64,000 bases of DNA from Welwitschia mirabilis (Eukaryota > Gnetophyta > Gnetopsida > Welwitschiales): NCBI GenBank assembly GCA_051453625.1, contig JBOZIK010000001.1:143054267-143118266 (forward strand), given 5' to 3'. The translations under genes were made by a program, and so were the position numbers. Positions 1 through 12,215 of the stretch are shown piece by piece. Below the pieces are notes generated by a model. It made no database searches. It was not told where the DNA came from and worked only from the letters and a program-made list of their open reading frames with translations. Within the stretch, counting starts at the first letter, position 1; the number at the start of each line of letters is the position of its first letter.

Positions 1-235
1 TTTTAAGCATCAAGACTTTAATTTAAACCAAATCATAAAGGATATCAACCTGCTCTTCCTCTCAAAGCTATCAACTATCAGAAGATTGAAAAACTCGCAA
101 AAAAACAAAGTTTGGTGTGGAACACTCGGCATCTTCCCTTCCTTTTTGAAATAAGATTCAAATCCCTAAGCTTGGAATTGGAATTAGCCTTAATTCATGT
201 TCTCGGAGGATAATGTAAAATACTATGTTTTTTTT

Positions 236-335
236 NNNNNNNNNNNNNNNNNNNNNNNNNNNNNNNNNNNNNNNNNNNNNNNNNNNNNNNNNNNNNNNNN
301 NNNNNNNNNNNNNNNNNNNNNNNNNNNNNNNNNNN
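236..335. other. Assembly gap (100 N)
   Basis: A run of exactly 100 N, which is a nominal gap size. The left edge is a T homopolymer, so the break probably reflects low-complexity sequence. Confidence 0.95.
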
Positions 336-1882
336 TTATAAGGAAGATATTATGGAAGACAAACCAAATCACAGAGAGTCTCAAAGAAAGTTTCAGGGCA
401 TTTCCCAGATGTGTCAAGATACTAGAAGAGAAAGCATTAGCCGATCTCCTTAACGTCTCTATGTATCACTTATTGCACAGTCACAGGTCTTGCTTCAGTC
501 ACAATGCCCAAGGAGAGTTAGAGTTTTTATTTTATGATGTATCTCATAAGAGTTTGACCTTTAATACATGAAGACCAAATTTTCTTAATAGAGAGCTGGG
601 TGAATNNNNNNNNNNNNNNNNNNNNNNNNNNNNNNNNNNNNNNNNNNNNNNNNNNNNNNNNNNNNNNNNNNNNNNNNNNNNNNNNNNNNNNNNNNNNNNN
701 NNNNNNNNNNNNNNNNNNNNNNNNNNNNNNNNNNNNNNNNNNNNNNNNNNNNNNNNNNNNNNNNNNNNNNNNNNNNNNNNNNNNNNNNNNNNNNNNNNNN
801 NNNNNNNNNNNNNNNNNNNNNNNNNNNNNNNNNNNNNNNNNNNNNNNNNNNNNNNNNNNNNNNNNNNNNNNNNNNNNNNNNNNNNNNNNNNNNNNNNNNN
901 NNNNNNNNNNNNNNNNNNNNNNNNNNNNNNNNNNNNNNNNNNNNNNNNNNNNNNNNNNNNNNNNNNNNNNNNNNNNNNNNNNNNNNNNNNNNNNNNNNNN
1001 NNNNNNNNNNNNNNNNNNNNNNNNNNNNNNNNNNNNNNNNNNNNNNNNNNNNNNNNNNNNNNNNNNNNNNNNNNNNNNNNNNNNNNNNNNNNNNNNNNNN
1101 NNNNNNNNNNNNNNNNNNNNNNNNNNNNNNNNNNNNNNNNNNNNNNNNNNNNNNNNNNNNNNNNNNNNNNNNNNNNNNNNNNNNNNNNNNNNNNNNNNNN
1201 NNNNNNNNNNNNNNNNNNNNNNNNNNNNNNNNNNNNNNNNNNNNNNNNNNNNNNNNNNNNNNNNNNNNNNNNNNNNNNNNNNNNNNNNNNNNNNNNNNNN
1301 NNNNNNNNNNNNNNNNNNNNNNNNNNNNNNNNNNNNNNNNNNNNNNNNNNNNNNNNNNNNNNNNNNNNNNNNNNNNNNNNNNNNNNNNNNNNNNNNNNNN
1401 NNNNNNNNNNNNNNNNNNNNNNNNNNNNNNNNNNNNNNNNNNNNNNNNNNNNNNNNNNNNNNNNNNNNNNNNNNNNNNNNNNNNNNNNNNNNNNNNNNNN
1501 NNNNNNNNNNNNNNNNNNNNNNNNNNNNNNNNNNNNNNNNNNNNNNNNNNNNNNNNNNNNNNNNNNNNNNNNNNNNNNNNNNNNNNNNNNNNNNNNNNCT
1601 TAGTATTTTGTCATGCTGAGTGCAGTTAACATAGCATTACTAGGGTCTAAAAAGGCTAGCAGAAGTATAGCTTAAAGTTTGTGAGGTGCTTTACAGTTCA
1701 ACTCTAGAGCACTTTAAAAGACCAATCTCCATCCAAGTAAGTTTTCTCTGGTAGCTAGGCATGTTGCTCTTGGTTTATGTATCTACAGGTTTTTTCTTAT
1801 GTAAAAGGTATTTTGTATGAGTTGGCCTCCAATTGTTACCAACAATGAATAAAAGTGCAACTTTCATTTAAAAAAAAAAAAA
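336..1882 (+). other. Retroposed-looking sequence ending in poly(A), largely masked by a gap
   Basis: The bases from 336 to 605 are GC-richer than their surroundings. They hold an open plus-strand frame after the first gap, closed at 571, with motifs such as SFRAFPRCVKILEEKAL and LADLLNVSMYHLLHSH. I do not recognise the protein. A 993-base N run (606-1598) follows. After it, 1599-1869 looks like a 3' untranslated region: an AATAAA signal at 1848-1853 and a run of 13 A at 1870-1882. That arrangement is typical of a reverse-transcribed mRNA or a plant LINE 3' end. Whether the two sides of the gap belong to one insertion cannot be decided from this sequence. Confidence 0.4.
606..1598. other. Assembly gap (993 N)
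   Basis: This is the largest run of N in the window. The open frames drawn across it have no sequence support. Confidence 0.95.
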
Positions 1883-1899
1883 TTATTGAGATTATAGTA

Positions 1900-3620
1900 C
1901 CTTTAAACTAGACTCGAGATGTGTTCAAGATCTTAATTCCAAATATCATCATCCTTTGAATCTATAATAATTGAAACAAAAATATTCATGTTTATAATAG
2001 TAGCAGTAAGCTTACATGCATCTACTTCTAATGTATACAAATTACATTTCTTTTTCCCATGTAGTACATCATCTTTTCCTTACTAATTTTTCCACATCTT
2101 CCTTTACTAGAGAAAGTCATGTCCTATTCATTAAGCTAAGTTATTGAATATCAATGTCTTCATCACTTTTGAATGATGATGAACATTATTAATTTTGACT
2201 TTTTTCCTTGTCATTACAAGATAATACTACGTGCACATTAGGTAAATTGTGAATTGATGTAATTACTTCAAGTAGTCATACATCTTACCCATGTTCTTTT
2301 ATCAAGAAAGTATAATATTTAGATACAATGAAATCAGCACCTTTTTTATATTGATTTTCCTAAGAAAGGAAATATTCCAAATTTTCTATTTTAGTCTTCT
2401 CCTTTTATTTTGATTGTCATGGATAATAATCGTTCTTTTTTAGCTTTGTTACTAATCTCTTAATTCTCTCTATGAAGAGGCATTATGATCTCCCATGTTA
2501 AAGTTTAAAGTAGAACTTATTAGTCGTACTATGTTTATTGCTATTTTCCTTATCATATAGAGTTAAATATTACACTCATAAAGGGGTCTATCTTAATTTT
2601 AAATAAATTATTAATTAAAATTCTAAAATCAACAACATGTTTGTTTTTGAAAATGTCAATAGCTAAGTTATAAATGTCAAAACATTATCTCATATAACTC
2701 AATATTCAAATAGATACTACATTCATAGGAAATAAAAGAACATAGAAAGTACCCTCAAGATTTAATATAAAGTTAGATTTTAAAACAAGTGTATAAGTTC
2801 CCACTGCTTCCATATGTGAAGCATCTAGTTTTTTCAATATATGCCTTATTTACTTTTTAGCGGTTTTGTTGGATTTAAAAATTCCTGTACATTATTGCTA
2901 ATGTAAATTGTAGTTCCAAAATCAATCTATCATGTATTATTAAGAATTTTAGTAGAATAAGATCCATAACATACAAATGTAAAATTACCTCTATTTTAAA
3001 GGCATTTCTTATATCCTCTTGAAGTACTTGTTAATCTTGCAAGATTAGCAGTTATATTTATTACCATTCTTCATTGGTACATTTGCAATCATCCTTTTTC
3101 CAAGAATATTTTTTTTCCTTAGCATCATGCTTCAATATTTCCTTCTTTTATACATACATAGCTAATAACTCATTAATTAACCATTTTTTCTTATATGTGT
3201 TATAACTTATTTTAAATGGTCTATATTTTCTAGGGATAGAATTAATAGTAAAATATGCCAAAAATGGCTTGGACTTATCTACATCTAAGGTTTTAGTTTT
3301 AATAGCAATATCCCTCGTCTCCATACTATATTCATGCATGCTCCTACTATTCTTATATATTATCCCTAAAAGTTTATTTATCAGTGTATAGTTTATAGCT
3401 TTATTAGAGTTTATAAAATATTCTTTGATGGTTTCATGTAAGATTTAATCTTATTAAATTATAGTATTAAACTCCTAATTATTTTTTATTTGAGACTTGA
3501 TGAGCCTATAACTCAAGCGAATAAATTGCTTGCATTTCTCATAAGCAATATTTTCACATAGTGTACTTGATTTTATGGGGACATTTGATTAATCCACATG
3601 AAGTATCAAGTTTATATTTG
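1900..3620 (-). mobile_element. Decayed Ty1/copia retrotransposon, gag to protease
   Basis: Reading the minus strand, 3339-3148 gives an open frame with copia gag (UBN2-type) character: MHEYSMETRDIAIKTKTLDV, then a segment containing PFKISYNTYKKKWLINELL, close to the family pattern in which FKxSYN precedes KWxxNEL. Downstream on the same strand, near 3105-3060, Cys and Lys-rich codons suggest a broken zinc knuckle. At 2923-2915 there is WIDFGTTIYI, the retropepsin active-site region, where copia families normally have D-S-G; here it is D-F-G. Further along, toward 1900, only scattered, frameshifted integrase-like sequence can be followed. RT and RNase H were not found. The remnant stops where LTR A1 begins at about 3624, so it may have been cut by that insertion. 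It has many stops and is not functional. Confidence 0.7.
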
Positions 3621-3623
3621 AAA

Positions 3624-5783
3624 TGTCATAGAAAATTCCACATTTAGATGCTTAATTTTACAAAACATTATGTTAAATTCTCTCAAGTCTAAAATTTTTA
3701 AATGAAACTATCTCTATGCAAAAAATACATCCTTAAGTAACTTTAATAGGTAAAGGAGGTAAATAACTCATATAATGGTTAAATACAAGAGAAAACAAAT
3801 TTCCCTTTATATCTAAAATAATATAAGTATTATAACCACATCATATGTTAAAGGTTATTCACAAAATGCAATAAATTACAAGATACAATGAATAACAAAT
3901 CATTTAATTCCAACAATTCTCAAGCATTAGATGGAAAATTAACATTTCCAAATGCCCTTTTAGGCAAGACAAATCAGCTTTTTCTGTGCTCCACTCAAAT
4001 ACATGTTAAATAAAAACAACATGGTGTGAGAACTATAACCTTTATAGTTGTCAGTATGATTGATGACAAGGCAAAGCAAGACAAGATAAGGATTTTTCAA
4101 ATGTTAAGATAAGAAGGACAACAGTGAGAACTTCAAGAAACAAGTTATATTATAAGAACAATGACCTTATGGTTATAAAATAAGAATAAACCTTATCATA
4201 TTTCAATCACTTCACTACCTCATTTGATGATCTATAAAGCCCACTACCTCATTTATCGATCTATGGTTCTCATATATTAATTACTTCACTACCTCATTTG
4301 GTGATCTATGAAGCCTACTATTCCATTTGGTGATTTGTGGTTCTCATATAATATTTTCATGTTTTACTTACTTCACTACCTCATTTGGTGTTTTGTATAG
4401 CCCACTACCTCGTTCAGAAATCTATGATCAATCTATCATTTTCATTGTCTTATTCAATGATTTGTGGAATGCTCATAATCATAAGTTCATAAGAATCATG
4501 ACATGAAAAGAAGTATAAGATAGATGAAACCATGAACTATCAACTCATGATAAAAATAATTTATATTTAGATCATTGAAAACATCAAGTGTAGAAAATAG
4601 TAAGAGTGGAGAATCAAAATAAGGATTGAATCTACTTAGTTATTAAGAGTTACACCTATTCATATTTCATTTGCAAGAAATAGATACAGCAAATAGAATA
4701 ATGGAATGCATACAAAGAAAAGAATTAATAAGGAAGTAATAAGAAATGAAACCACACAATAAAATAGATTAAGCCATGAAACTTTATAAGGAAATGATGA
4801 AAGATCATGGAACCATACAAAGAAATAATGAAATACAATGACCATACCCAAAGTTTTGAAAACTTCTGAATATTCCAAGACTAGAAGATTTGAAGGCTTA
4901 TTTAAGCTCCAAAGTTTGGTAATAAAGGCTTCTTCGAAAATAAAAGTGAGAAAAATGGAGGAAAAAGAGTTCTATTTATAACTGAGGTTTTTTGAAATGT
5001 AAAGGATCACAAGAATGTAAAGAGAAAACATTAGAAGGGAGGATGGTCAAGGTGGCAAAAGTTGATAGAGATTTTACATATGCGAAGACAAACATCATGA
5101 AGCAAGATGGTTGAGGTGGTAAAAGTTGGTAAAGATTTTATGTATGTGAGGATAAAACATCATGAAGGAGGATGGTTGAGGTGGCAAAGATTGATGAAGA
5201 TTCAGTATCCATGCTTATTCCATATCTTTCTAAGCCACTTGGTGCATTAATATCATAATACTAAATAAGAATAGTTACCATGAAATAAAAAGTAATTTCC
5301 AAAAACCATATTTAAACTATTTTTCAAATATAACTGAAATAGTTACAAAATTATAATCACAAGAATCATAATTAAATCATAAAAACCTTCAACAAGGATA
5401 ATATTATAAGTACTACAAAATGTGAGGTATTATTGCAAAAAAGTTTCACAATAAAAATTACATCACTAGTAGTCTTAAAATACATACATGTAATAATTTG
5501 ACTAGTTTGAGGATATATAACCATATTTTTTCCATGTAAATCAAGAATAATGCAATAATCACAAAAGAAAAATAATTTTAATGTAATCATTAAAGATTAT
5601 TCTTAAGTATTATAAAATAATATTATGGCTTTTAACAAAATAAAGAACTTAAAATTACAAAGTCTTCCATAATACAATGTTATCTTAGTAAATACAATAT
5701 CTATATTAGATTGATAGCTACATAAAACTATGTAAATTAAATTTTAAAAAACATCTTTGGACCTTCAAATCCTAGATGTGACA
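3624..5783 (-). mobile_element. LTR copy A1 of a Ty3/gypsy-like element (minus orientation)
   Basis: This is a roughly 2.16 kb unit, strongly similar to 25302-27423 and partly to 15093-17121. On the minus strand it starts TGTCACATCTAGGATTTG, a typical LTR start, and on the plus strand it starts TGTCATAG, so the ends are short inverted TGTCA repeats. A TATA-type box (TATAAATAG on the minus strand) lies at 4972-4980, which supports minus-strand transcription. The sequence just beyond 5783, read on the minus strand as GAGTGGAGAAA, resembles a polypurine tract, as expected if A1 is a 3' LTR with its internal region at higher coordinates. The inner part at 4200-4470 is a degenerate minisatellite. 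Three degenerate tandem copies of about 62 bp also lie at 5035-5200. No coding capacity is seen. The small open frames here are AT-driven. Confidence 0.7.
4200..4470. repeat. Degenerate minisatellite inside LTR A1
   Basis: The unit is about 29-30 bp and resembles CACTACCTCATTTGGTGATC followed by TATGAAGCC. It recurs about eight times with drift and small spacers. The same array occurs at matching positions in LTR copies A2 (about 15650-16070) and A3 (about 25880-26190), so it belongs to the LTR family. Confidence 0.8.
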
Positions 5784-5947
5784 TTTCTCCACTCATTAGA
5801 ACATTTTATCCTTAAAATCTAAATAAGAAACTTAGTTCTTCAACACAACTATTTTATACTTCATAGTTACTTTTGCTTCTATCTCATCTAATTGTTTTAC
5901 TTTATAAAGTTTAATTATCTTCCTTTGAGTATAAATCTATAAGAACA

Positions 5948-7646
5948 TACTTGAATATACTTACAAATGATTGAAAATCATACAATTTCATAAATCAAAA
6001 TATCTCAATGACCTTCTTATTTCATCTGAAATCAAAATAGACTTGTCTTATTAAATCCAAAATTGTAAAATCAAATAATGCAATAAAACATTCTCTCACT
6101 TCAAATTGTGATATTTACCTTTAAAGATGTTATGTACAAATTTCTTTAAGACTAAGCTCACATTTATAGGTATCTTCCATCCTAGTCTCTTTTATTGTGT
6201 GCTTCTTTCAATATATTTCCAACACTTCTATTTGTATAATCTAGTTCAATTTCCACTTAAAGATTAATATAACATTTTAAAGCCAAATAAGTCAAGGATA
6301 AAATTCTAAAATAAGGCCAAAGTTATGCAAGCATAGACTAAATAAATTTACAAGAGTTGTTAGATTAACTAAGGGTGAATAATGTCTAGACTTATAAGCT
6401 TGAGAGCATACTTTGTGTAAACAAGATTACAAACTTTAACAATATAATAATAAGTTTAGCTACTTAAAACTTATCATATAGTTAAGGATTACAAGATGTA
6501 GATTAATGGTAACTGAGAAAGAATACTTGATTAATACAAATAACTGGTTAAAAATATGAGAAACTTTTAAGAGAAAGGGTTATTTGAAGATTTGTTATGA
6601 ATCATACATGGGTTGTCAAGATAAGTCAAAACGTTAAAAAGTCTAATCAAATGAACTTATACTACTTTAGTGATTAATCCACACATCAGCATATACAAGG
6701 AGGAGATCTTGAAGATTGCATAAGGCTTTATGAAGTATTTATACATTGTTTTTAATTTTAAGGCATTAAAAATATTTTATCTTCTCACTGACAAGAATTT
6801 AGAATTTCAAGTTATATTAAGACCTTAAAATAGAAGGTTGTATTAGTCCTTTAATTAATTCTCAAAGACATGGTTAAAAATATGAGGATAAGTTTTAAAG
6901 CATAAAATTATAAATGTAATTCTAAATAAATTAGGAAATCTTACCCAACTCACAAGTCTAGTAATAAGAAGAAACATTGAAGATTTTCAATGAAATTCAA
7001 ACACATATAGTATAAAATAGATGGGAAGAGATATTAAAGATAATATATTTATGAAAAAAAAGCTCAAAGTTACAAATGGATTAAATAGCATAAGCATAAG
7101 AAAATGTTATTATCATACTTAGAAGTTAAAAGTTACTAGAAGTTATAACTAGTCTTGCTGAGGAAGGTTCTAAATCCTAACATTAAAAGAGACTTGAAAC
7201 ACTAGAATGAAGCATGTAATTTGTACTTATTATCTACCATTGCTTTTACTGACAGGACTTGAAAGAGGAATTATTACTTATAATTAGATTAATGGATTTA
7301 CCATCAGAATCGATAATTTCAAGGAAGCTCAATTTACTAGTGAAGAAGGATATAATACAAAATGATAATAAGAAGGAAGTGAGGATTAGCCTTGCAAGAA
7401 TTTGTAAAGATGTAAATTAGTAAACTAACTTTAAGAACAATAGAAATCTATTAGTGTGGACAATGTATCATTTTAATAATAGAGCGGAGCTTTGTAGCGT
7501 TTCTTTTTTCTCTTACTACAAGGTATCTACATATAATAATCCCAATTCCAACTGTCCATCTATTAATAATGATAACCACTCTTAATATTAAAGAGAGAAG
7601 CTTGAGAAAGTTATAAAACACTCTTGCAAATAAGAGTTTAAAGTCA
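5948..7646. repeat. Direct repeat B, copy 1
   Basis: About 1.7 kb that matches 8112-9822 base by base with scattered substitutions and small indels, in the same orientation. The match begins near a shared TTGAATATACTTA and runs to the gap at 7647, where GAGTTTAAAGTCA matches 9810-9822. The copies differ too much for a recent duplication. No known transposon protein is evident. The plus-strand stretch at 7258-7420 corresponds to the short open frame at 9431-9631 of copy 2 but is interrupted by stops. Its class is unknown; it may be part of a long LTR or of the untranslated internal region of family A. Confidence 0.75.
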
Positions 7647-7746
7647 NNNNNNNNNNNNNNNNNNNNNNNNNNNNNNNNNNNNNNNNNNNNNNNNNNNNNN
7701 NNNNNNNNNNNNNNNNNNNNNNNNNNNNNNNNNNNNNNNNNNNNNN
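7647..7746. other. Assembly gap (100 N)
   Basis: A nominal-size gap that cuts off the 3' side of repeat B copy 1. Confidence 0.95.
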
Positions 7747-8111
7747 ATAATACATTTATTTTATATTCTCCTAATTGTCGTACATTTAAAGTTGAATTTT
7801 CCTTCCTTTAATGCCATACAAATTGTTGAAAATGTTGTCTAAGGATTGCTAATTAATCATAACACTAATCATCTCTAGTGTCTAGAATGGTCAAGCCTTT
7901 AGAAATATTCTTCTTCCTCTACCCTTTACTTGACTTCATGGTATATGCTCTAAAAGTTGTACATTAACTCCAAATTTATAAAAACTCCTTTTCTATACAT
8001 CAACTTTCAATCTTCCCCATTGCCTAAGGTCATAATGCTTAGTTGATTCATTAAGAAATAGCATATCTTTCATGAGAGGTTGGACAAAGGCTACATAATT
8101 GCTTTTACACA
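7747..8111. other. Unassigned AT-rich spacer between B copies
   Basis: I see no gene, repeat boundary or RNA signal here. It does not match the start of repeat B copy 1, so the gap to its left is not a simple overlap of the two B copies. Confidence 0.5.
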
Positions 8112-9822
8112 GTTGAATATACTTATAGATGGTTAAAACATTCAATTTCATAGGCCAAAATATCTTATCGTCCTCCTTGCTTCATTTAAAATCAAAATAG
8201 ACTTGTCCTACTAAATCCAAAACTATAAAATTAAACATTGTAATAGAATAATCTCTCACTTCAAATTGTTACTTACTTTCATAGATGTTATGTAGAAATT
8301 TCTGAAGCCTAAGCTTACAATTACAGGTATCTTCCACTCTACACTTCTTTGTTGTGTGATTCTTTCAATACCTTCCCAACAACTCTCTTTATATAATCTA
8401 GTTGAATTTCCACTTAAATATTAATATGTATAATATAGCATTTTAAAGCCGATAAGTCAAGGATAAAATTTGTGAAATAAGGCCAAAGTTATGCAAGCAT
8501 AGACTAAATAAATATACAGGAGCTTTTAGATTAATTGAGAGTGAGTAAAGTCTAACCTTAGAAGGTTGAAAGCATATTGCATGTAAACAAGATTATAAAC
8601 TTTAACCATACAATAATAAGATTAGCTAATTAAGACTTATCATATAATTAAGGATTATAAGATATAGGTTAATGGTAACTAAGAAAGAAGACTTAATTAA
8701 TATAAATAACTAATTAAAAATATAAGAAACTTTTAAGACAAAGGGTTATTTGAAGATTTTCTATCAATGATACATAGGTTGTCAAGAAAGGTCAAAAAAA
8801 TTAAAAAGCGTAACCAAATGAACTCATACTTGTTTAGTAATCAATCCACACATCAAGATATACAAGGAGGAGATGTTGAAGATTGCATAAGGCTTTATGA
8901 AATATCTATATATTATTTTTGATTTTAAGGCATTAAAAATATTTTTACCTTCTCGCTGACAATAATTTAGAATTTTAGGTTATGTTAAGATCTTAAAATA
9001 AAAGGTTGTATTAGTCCCTTTATGTATTCTTGAATACATGGTAGAAAAGATGAGAGTAGGTTTTAAAGTGTAAAAGTAAAAATATAATTTTAATAAATTA
9101 GGAAATATTATCCAACTCACAAGTATAGTAAAAAGAAGAGATACTAAAGATATCCAATGGAATTCAAACACATATAGTATAAAATAGATGAGAAGAGATA
9201 TTGAAGAGAATATATATCTATGCAAAAAGAAAAGCTCGAAGTTACAAATGGATTAAATAGCATAAGCATAAGAAAATGTTATTATCATGCTTAAAAGTTA
9301 AAAGTTACTAGAAGATATAACTAGTCTTGCCAAGAAAAGTTCTAAATACCCACATTAGAAGAGATTTAAAACATTAGAATGAAGCATGTAAATCATACTT
9401 ATTGTCTACTATTGTTCTTATTGATAGGACTTGAAAGAGGAATTATTACTTACATTAAGATTAATGGATTTGCCATTGGAAGCCACAATTTCAGGGAAGC
9501 TCAATTTACGAGTGAAGAAGGATATAATACAAAATAATAATAAGAAGGATGTGAAGATTAGCCTTGCAAGAATTTCTAAGAATGTAAATTATTATATCGA
9601 CCTCAAGAACCATAGAAATATTTTAGTGTGAACAATGCGCATCATATTAACAATAGAGCAGAGCTTTATAGCATCTCTTTTCTATCTTACTACAAGGTAT
9701 CTACATATACTACTTCCAAGTCCAGTCGTCCCTCTACTAATTAATGATAACCACTCTTGATATTAAAGAGAGAACCTTGAGAAAGTTGAGAAACACTCCT
9801 ACAAATAAGAGTTTAAAGTCAA
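8112..9822. repeat. Direct repeat B, copy 2
   Basis: The second copy of the 1.7 kb repeat starting at 5948. It includes a 66-codon plus-strand open frame at 9431-9631 (starts MKEELLLTLRLMDLPLEA) whose counterpart in copy 1 is broken. I do not recognise this peptide, and the frame may be open by chance. The minus-strand frame at 8980-9225 is rich in Phe, Leu, Ile and Tyr, as expected of A-rich DNA, and is not taken as coding. Confidence 0.75.
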
Positions 9823-10871
9823 CATGCATATGCTTTATTAATGAGTTGTATTATCTTTGGTGAACATTAGGTATTGCTGGTATGCAAGAGATCTATGATT
9901 GACATCCACTTTCCTATGTCCTAACAATAAATGAACAAGACTTGTATGTGGATACTTGCATAGGTGACATGGAAAATCTTTTTCTTGTAATACTAATTAT
10001 GCAACATTACCAATGTCCCTAGTTTTTTTAATATATGATGAGTAAGAGTTGATTTTTAAAATGATTGCATTTGTAAAAGGAATTTGGCAAGATCACTTCC
10101 ATTATATGCAAAATATTTTATAGATATTGATAGATATATTAAAAACTTGGATATGGAATGATTCCTTTTTATATCTATAAAATTGAAGAGCATTTCACTC
10201 ATATTGGAATGATAGCAAATAAGTAGGGGTTGTTAAGTCCTACTTATGAGAGGCAACTTCAAAGGCATATCACTGGGGATGATAGTAGAGATAAAAATAG
10301 TTAAAATAGAAACATAGGCAAAGAACTTATTCTGTTCTTCATTGTTAGAAACTAACACAAGAAGATAATTAAATGTAAATGAACTATAAGGAGACAATAT
10401 AAAGTGTTGTTTTCAATATCATATTTGACTTATGACTAGAAAAATGTATGATGGTATGCCTATGTGATCATGGAATTGTTAACTTCTCCCATTAGAAAAG
10501 CTAGGAATTCTTACGTGAAAAATATTTTACCAATACATTACTGATAGTACCATGTTAGTCATACATCATGTTATGGGCTTATAAGCAACCAATTCTTCCA
10601 CTAAATTAGTTATAAACTCTAGCATGTCTTTTGAAGTTATAAAACTATAGTTGCCTGACAAAACTGCTGAAGGATCTCAAATGGCTAATGGCACTAAGAG
10701 TTTGGAAATCATTAACTATCCATTGCAATAGTTCTTTGTTAACATTAGAGGGTTAACTTTTTAAGAGAAGTGTATATTGATGTCTACTTAATATAAAATA
10801 CTAGTAGGCATATTGCCTATTGAAATCTCAGCCTTTACAAATTTTAGTTCTTAACATGAATTCTCAGATGA
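9823..10871. other. Unassigned AT-rich DNA
   Basis: I see no convincing gene, element end or RNA feature. Short copia-like echoes could not be followed for more than a few codons. Confidence 0.5.
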
Positions 10872-11207
10872 AGTTCTCACCTAAAGATTTCAGTTTGCAT
10901 CTTCCCCCCTTGGATAAATTATCAGATGTCATTGGGATTTATTGATTTAGTTTTATTTCTAACATTTTGTGCTAATTCTGAATACTTGGATTTGAATGTC
11001 TTCTTCATTGCTACTTCTCCTTACAAAGCATTTTTAATTGTATTACGTAAGTTTGTGTATCAAGGATAGCTAGAATCTGATTCTATTAGGGAGTTTGTAG
11101 AGAGAATGGGGATGGATTGGGAATGGAAGGCAGAGATGGAGGTGGAGGCGGAGGTGGATCAACAATTCTCTTCGATCACTAACAAGGCCTTCTTCATTAG
11201 ACTTTGA
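10872..11207 (+). pseudogene. Unrecognised gene-like frame with one internal stop
   Basis: One plus-strand frame is open for 65 codons (10872-11066), meets a single TAG at 11067-11069, and continues open for 45 codons to a TGA at 11205-11207. The second half reads MGMDWEWKAEMEVEAEVD and then an SSITNKAFFI segment; it is acidic and has alternating Glu. No domain is recognised and there is no clear start codon. A run of about 110 codons with one stop is unusual in such AT-rich DNA, and composition is locally GC-richer around 11095-11190. It could be an exon of a dead gene or a piece of a retroelement. Confidence 0.3.
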
Positions 11208-11403
11208 GAGCTTGTCATTAATTACAATGATCTTCTTATTTGCATGTGTCATAGAGAATCCTTATCATGCACACTTCGACTTCTCCTACAATGGTAGATT
11301 AGAAATGCCTTAATCATTTTACCACCATCCTTCCTCCTATTAGTGATTTTACTCTAATTTCATGATTTGATTTATTTCATGTTTAAATAATATTCATTTT
11401 CAA

Positions 11404-11864
11404 ATGCCTTCAAAAAAAATTGTTGCAATATGTGATTTCCTCCATTTGCCTTTCAAGAAGCATTTTGATTGCATGATGGACACTTATTTACCATGTTGGA
11501 CCCTTGATAATGAGGGATTTTCTCCTTTCTCTAGGTGTTCTTACTCTCTAAAACTCTCTTCTCCTACTCAAACATTACTCTTCCTTCATTCTCAATGTAT
11601 AATAATATCCTTGTGCCAGCACTCTCAGTAGGGATTCAAGGGTACACAGGAATGGACATTGTTTCTTCCATTTTTCTTGTTGCATTTGATTTTATTTCTT
11701 ATTTGCATGTTGAAACATTCCTTGGAGGGTGTCATAGCATCATGGATGCTTCTCTCGTCATTCTATTAAAGACATTGAAGATTTGCTTTCTTGGATTCCT
11801 AGGTTTTCTAGATTTGATTCTAATGTTTCCTTATGTTTTTGTTTCCTTTCTCTTGATTATTTGA
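11404..11864 (+). other. Overlapping short open frames, coding doubtful
   Basis: Two overlapping plus-strand frames (11404-11631 and 11535-11864, 75 and 109 codons) are open here. The longer one is almost entirely hydrophobic, with segments such as VSSIFLVAFDFISYLHV and ICFLGFLGFLDLILMF. It has no charged loops or family motif, and T-rich DNA readily gives such frames. I do not regard them as genes, but the 109-codon frame is long for this window. Confidence 0.2.
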
Positions 11865-12215
11865 GTTGTAGGTTTTAAGACAAGAGGGTAACCTATACAT
11901 GTTAGTTTTCTTGTCTTCTCGGTGCTCACTGAGGGTACTTATGTGAGAATGGATCCAAACATTTTAGGTTATTAGAGGATGATGTTCCTGAGGAAGAAAT
12001 TAAAGATGAATGGAGAGCTTCCTTGAGGCTATAAGCTAGACAAGCAAGAATGTTTGTTGAAGTAGGAAATAAGTGTAACCAAGATCGACAAGAATAGAAG
12101 ATCACCGATAAATTTGAAAAACCAAAATCTATCTAATAACCTCTCCTAGAACATTTTTCAATAAGTGTAATAACTAGTGAAAATCTCATAGGGATGGACC
12201 TTATGGATACTCTAG

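Noticed and set aside
600-1619. A 339-codon plus-strand open frame
   Set aside because: Almost all of it is N; nothing supports coding.
4660-5590. Two 72-codon minus-strand frames in LTR A1
   Set aside because: They are hydrophobic, AT-driven frames inside a non-coding LTR and are not conserved in the other copies as coding sequence.
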